From Sphingobacterium composti (GTDB lineage Bacteria; Bacteroidota; Bacteroidia; Sphingobacteriales; Sphingobacteriaceae), in contig NZ_WUQZ01000011.1 of assembly GCF_009829075.1 (NCBI RefSeq), forward strand, positions 34,314 through 98,313: 64,000 bases of DNA, written 5' to 3'. The translations under genes and the position numbers were made by a program. Of this stretch, positions 60,959-64,000 are shown piece by piece (within the stretch, counting starts at the first letter, position 1; each line of letters starts with the position of its first letter). A model generated the notes under the pieces. It was not told the origin of the DNA, did no database searches, and was given only the letters and a program-made list of their open reading frames with translations.

Positions 60959-62074
60959 ATGAAAAGCAAATTTGCCCTAACCAATGGTATTATTTTCACA
61001 GGAAATAATACCTACACGTATAAAGCCTTACTTATTGAAGGCGAAAGTATTCTTTGTGTAGTTGATGAAACAAATATTCCTGAGAGTTTTGAAAAAATTG
61101 ATGTACAAGGGAAATATATAGCACCTGGCCTTATAGATTTGCAAATTTATGGCGCCGCTGGAAGCTTATTTTCTGCAGACTTGACTGTGGATTCTATTAA
61201 TAGAATAGAACAAGCTTTGCTTCGTGAAGGCTGCACTTCTTTTTATCTCACCTTGGCGACAAATACTTTAGAGGTTTTTAAAGAAGCAATTGAAATTTAT
61301 AAATCCACTTCGTCAGAAATTGCTCTTGGTCTTCATTTAGAAGGGCCATTTTTAAATCCTATCAAGAGAGGTGCTCATCCCGAAGAACTTATTATAGAAG
61401 CATCAGAATCAATAATGGAATATCTTTTAGCTGAAGATGAAGGTGTAGTAAAGATGATGACTATTGCTCCAGAATTGATGAGTTCGGAATGTATACAATA
61501 TTTGCAACGCAAAGGTATATTAATCAGCGCAGGACATAGTAATGCCACTTATGAAGAAGCTAATGAGGCTTTCGAGTCGGGTGTGAAAACGGTTACACAT
61601 TTGTGGAATGCTATGTCTCCATTACATCACCGCAATGTAGGGTTGCCTGGTGCAACATACAACCATCATTCAGTACACGCTTCCATAATTGCGGATGGTA
61701 TACATGTAGACTTCGAAGCAGTTAAAATTAGTAAGGCTATGATGGGTGAAAGATTGTTTTTAATCACCGATGCGGTAACATCCTGTGATAAGGGTATCTA
61801 TAAGCATATTTATAATAAAGACCATTATGTGCTTCCTAATGGAACTCTTTCGGGATCAGCAGTAAGTATGATTAAGTCTGTGGAAAATTGTGTGAGGCAC
61901 ATAGGCATTGCACTAGATGAAGCGATTAGGATGGCAACACTATACCCTGCTAATTTAATAAATCGCGACGATTTGGGAAGATTAGAAGAGGGTGCACTAG
62001 CTAACATTTTAGTTTTTGATGATGCATTTCGTGTGGATTCAGTCTATTTCAAAGGTCAAAAGGTAGACAAATAG
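60959..62074 (+). CDS. nagA: N-acetylglucosamine-6-phosphate deacetylase
   Basis: This 371-residue cytoplasmic amidohydrolase converts GlcNAc-6-P to GlcN-6-P and acetate. APGLIDLQIYGAAG replaces the H-x-H metal motif, as in other NagA proteins. The metal Glu is in LHLEGPFLNPIKRGAH, His ligands are in SAGHSNATYEEA and THLWNAMSPLHHRN, and the catalytic Asp is in LITDAVTS. Length is normal. No nagB or nagE is adjacent. It would use GlcNAc released by the GH20 and GH3 enzymes after uptake and phosphorylation. Confidence 0.94.
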   Translation: MKSKFALTNGIIFTGNNTYTYKALLIEGESILCVVDETNIPESFEKIDVQGKYIAPGLIDLQIYGAAGSLFSADLTVDSINRIEQALLREGCTSFYLTLATNTLEVFKEAIEIYKSTSSEIALGLHLEGPFLNPIKRGAHPEELIIEASESIMEYLLAEDEGVVKMMTIAPELMSSECIQYLQRKGILISAGHSNATYEEANEAFESGVKTVTHLWNAMSPLHHRNVGLPGATYNHHSVHASIIADGIHVDFEAVKISKAMMGERLFLITDAVTSCDKGIYKHIYNKDHYVLPNGTLSGSAVSMIKSVENCVRHIGIALDEAIRMATLYPANLINRDDLGRLEEGALANILVFDDAFRVDSVYFKGQKVDK

Positions 62075-62121
62075 CCATAATTCTTTTACACTTTAAATAA
62101 TATATAATAAAACTATATCTG

Positions 62122-62129
62122 TAGTTTTG
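62122..62129 (+). promoter_or_regulatory. Promoter -7 box of the GH10-like lipoprotein gene, nearly leaderless
   Basis: TAGTTTTG matches the consensus and ends 6 bases before ATG 62136. It covers the TTG at 62127, so that TTG is unlikely to be the start. Confidence 0.5.
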
Positions 62130-62135
62130 TATCCT

Positions 62136-63770
62136 ATGAAAATTAATGTAATTCGTTTATTAACTTTATTAAGTCTACTTGCAGTAATTACGATTTCGTG
62201 TAAATCTCGTAAATCTAAAAATGCAAAAGTATTAGTTTCAACTACTACATCTATTAACGCGGATACGACGAAAAATGTTGTAGTTATTCCTGCTGCAAAA
62301 GTCGAATCAGTGGTTGTAGAGAAGAAAGCAGAACAAGTAAAAAAGGAAGAAAAGGTTGAAGTCCAATTACCAGAAGTTCCACGTGAGTTTCGAGCGGCTT
62401 GGATTGCGACTGTAGCAAATATAAATTGGCCATCTAAGCGTAATTTGACGACGGCTCAGCAAAAGGAAGAGGCTATCAAATTATTAGATATGCTAAAAGA
62501 TAACAACTTTAATGCTGTTATTTTTCAAGTTCGTCCGTCAGCTGATGCATTATATGACAGTAAATTTGAGCCATGGTCTTATTTCTTGAATGGAGAAATA
62601 GGAAAAAGACCGGAGCCATATTATGATCCTTTGGAATTTTGGGTAGAGGAAGCCCACAAACGTGGCTTAGAATTGCATGTTTGGTTGAATCCGTATAGAG
62701 CGCATCATACCAATGGTGGTGAAGTTACTTCGAAATCTATGGCAAGAACAGCCTCTGATTATGTAGTTCGTCTGAAAAATGGCATGTACTGGTTTGATCC
62801 AGCGGATCAACGTACGCAAGATCATGCATCTCGTGTGGTAAATGATATCGTAAAACGTTATGATATCGATGGTGTACACTTTGATGATTATTTCTATCCA
62901 TATGCAAGTTACAATGGTGGAGCGGATTTTCCTGATAGCAAGACTTGGAATATCTATAAGTCTAACGATGGGGAATTGACTCGTGGAGATTGGAGAAGAT
63001 CGCACGTCAACAATTTTATTGAGCGTATTTATAAAGAAATAAAAGCAGAAAAGCCATTTGTAAAATTTGGATTAAGCCCATTTGGAATTTGGAAGCCAGG
63101 TTATCCAGCTGGTGTAACAGGTTCTTCACAATATGATGAATTGTATGCAGATGCTAAATTGTGGTTGAATAAAGGTTGGATTGATTATTTTACACCGCAA
63201 TTGTATTGGCCTATTGAACCAGCAAAACAAAGTTTTACGGCATTGTTGAAATGGTGGGAGTCGGAAAATACTTTCGGAAGACATCTTTGGCCTGGTTTGA
63301 ATACCGTAGAAGTAAAATCAGCGCACAAACCGACAGAAATCGTCAACCAAATCAATGCGACGCGTGCCATTGTGCCTAAAAGTCCGGGTGTAGTACATTG
63401 GAGTATTGCAGGTTTAACTAAAAATGCCGAAATGTTGCCAGCGTTATCAAATGGTCCTTATAAAGAGAAATCATTGGTGCCGAAGTCTCCTTGGCTTAAA
63501 GCAAACCCATTATTGGCTCCGACGTTATTAATAACTCCAGAACAAGGTAAAATTTTTGCTAAATGGTTGCATCAACAGCCAGAGCAGGTAAGACACTTTA
63601 TTATCTATGCAAAATACGGTGATGCTTGGGAATGGGATATTGTAGAAAATCATATTTCAGCTAAAGAATTCCCACAAATCAAAAACGGCAGAAAGTTGAC
63701 AGTCATTGCGGTGAAAGCTGTGGATCGTCTAGGAAATGAAAGCGCGTACGAGGCAAAAAATGTAAAATAA
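62136..63770 (+). CDS. GH10-like (GHL10/DUF187) glycoside hydrolase lipoprotein
   Basis: This 544-residue lipoprotein has Cys22 (TISC), a charged linker (about 25-75, Lys/Glu/Val-rich) and the GHL10 catalytic region starting EFRAAWIATVANINWPSK. FNAVIFQVRPSADALYDSKFEPWS, GLELHVWLNPYRAHH and DIDGVHFDDYFYPY follow; the last holds the conserved acidic pair, and FGLSPFGIWK is also typical. Family members are poorly characterised; some act on peptidoglycan or alpha-glycans. A C-terminal fibronectin-like segment closes the protein. Start ATG 62136 was chosen over TTG 62127. Confidence 0.88.
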   Translation: MKINVIRLLTLLSLLAVITISCKSRKSKNAKVLVSTTTSINADTTKNVVVIPAAKVESVVVEKKAEQVKKEEKVEVQLPEVPREFRAAWIATVANINWPSKRNLTTAQQKEEAIKLLDMLKDNNFNAVIFQVRPSADALYDSKFEPWSYFLNGEIGKRPEPYYDPLEFWVEEAHKRGLELHVWLNPYRAHHTNGGEVTSKSMARTASDYVVRLKNGMYWFDPADQRTQDHASRVVNDIVKRYDIDGVHFDDYFYPYASYNGGADFPDSKTWNIYKSNDGELTRGDWRRSHVNNFIERIYKEIKAEKPFVKFGLSPFGIWKPGYPAGVTGSSQYDELYADAKLWLNKGWIDYFTPQLYWPIEPAKQSFTALLKWWESENTFGRHLWPGLNTVEVKSAHKPTEIVNQINATRAIVPKSPGVVHWSIAGLTKNAEMLPALSNGPYKEKSLVPKSPWLKANPLLAPTLLITPEQGKIFAKWLHQQPEQVRHFIIYAKYGDAWEWDIVENHISAKEFPQIKNGRKLTVIAVKAVDRLGNESAYEAKNVK

Positions 63771-63850
63771 TTACTAAAATATCATTATAAAAAAGGGTCA
63801 GAATTTTAGAGGGCACTGAAAAATTTTCTATTTTTTTAAGAGACTTAAAC

Positions 63851-63888
63851 AAATGACTGAGTATAGTATTAAGCTTACTCAGTCATTT
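63851..63888 (+). terminator. Terminator after the GH10-like gene
   Basis: AAATGACTGAGTA (63851-63863) pairs with TACTCAGTCATTT (63876-63888), followed by TTGTTT. It may also serve a minus-strand gene from the right. Confidence 0.65.
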
Positions 63889-63943
63889 TTGTTTAAGGGA
63901 TTTCTGAAAGATTGTTTATTAATGGTCCTTATTGTAAGTTTAG

Positions 63944-64000
63944 TCAATAAGGATATGCTATTTGGCTATTATCATCCCAATTTGAGATTTTTAAAGCTAA
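63944..64000 (-). CDS. Possible 3' end of a minus-strand gene at the window edge
   Basis: One minus-strand frame entering from the right edge is open for 18 codons (starting LALKISNWDD) and stops at 63944, 56 bases before the shared terminator. It is too short to assign; it could be chance. Confidence 0.2.
   Translation of the reverse strand, partial: LALKISNWDDNSQIAYPY

Noticed and set aside
1..64000. CRISPR arrays, insertion sequences, rRNA genes
   Set aside because: I saw no regular spacer arrays, no transposase frames and no rRNA-like stretches. The only mobile-element sign is the integrase remnant.

Overview
The window is chromosomal DNA from a low-GC member of the Bacteroidota, most like the Sphingobacteriaceae (Sphingobacterium/Pedobacter type). 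The evidence is a SusC/SusD pair with an ECF sigma/FecR cassette, a fused lpxC-fabZ gene, PorX (the type IX secretion response regulator with a PglZ domain), DUF4270 and Kelch lipoproteins, and many promoters with the Bacteroidota -7 box TAnnTTTG. Genus is inference; no rRNA is present.

Region 1 (1 to about 8,200) is richer in GC than the rest. In sample rows counted by hand, row 421 has 32 of 60 G/C and row 2101 has 27 of 60, against 18 of 60 in row 8641. It carries a minus-strand ECF sigma - FecR - SusC - SusD - lipoprotein operon, a dense set of short inverted repeats, and the decayed start of a tyrosine integrase. It ends at the 3' end of a tRNA-Glu gene. I read it as one end of an old genomic island integrated at tRNA-Glu; the left end lies outside the window.

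Region 2 (8,300 to 28,800) holds a GH20 hexosaminidase, ribH, a TPR protein, a membrane sugar-nucleotide dehydratase, an ald-esterase-thioredoxin operon, an ABC ATPase, and a sigma/anti-sigma/outer-membrane operon. The core block tsaE - porX / HD hydrolase - lpxD - lpxC/fabZ - lpxA - ABC ATPase - efp - 5-formyl-THF ligase follows. It joins lipid A synthesis, secretion control and translation functions.

Region 3 (28,800 to 36,950) is a sugar locus: an FHS-type MFS transporter, a LacI regulator, ribokinase, a GRP/DMT-type sugar transporter and two exported ADP-ribosylglycohydrolase paralogs with an extra C-terminal domain. It looks like a scavenging route for ribose from ADP-ribose or similar compounds, with LacI operator-like palindromes at two places.

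Region 4 (36,970 to 46,400) is housekeeping: thioesterase, DinB, an orphan histidine kinase, gltX, recG, a YbdG-like MscS channel, hflX and lipB. Region 5 (46,600 to 64,000) is mixed: a small peptide plus fimbrillin-like lipoprotein, AraC, an MBL-fold hydrolase, serine dehydratase, NagZ-like GH3, TetR with a divergent TonB-type outer-membrane protein, nicotinamidase, a DUF4270-Kelch lipoprotein pair, RidA with an unlisted 38-residue membrane protein upstream, NagA and a GH10-like lipoprotein. GH20, GH3 and NagA could together handle N-acetylglucosamine from chitin or peptidoglycan, although they are not in one operon.
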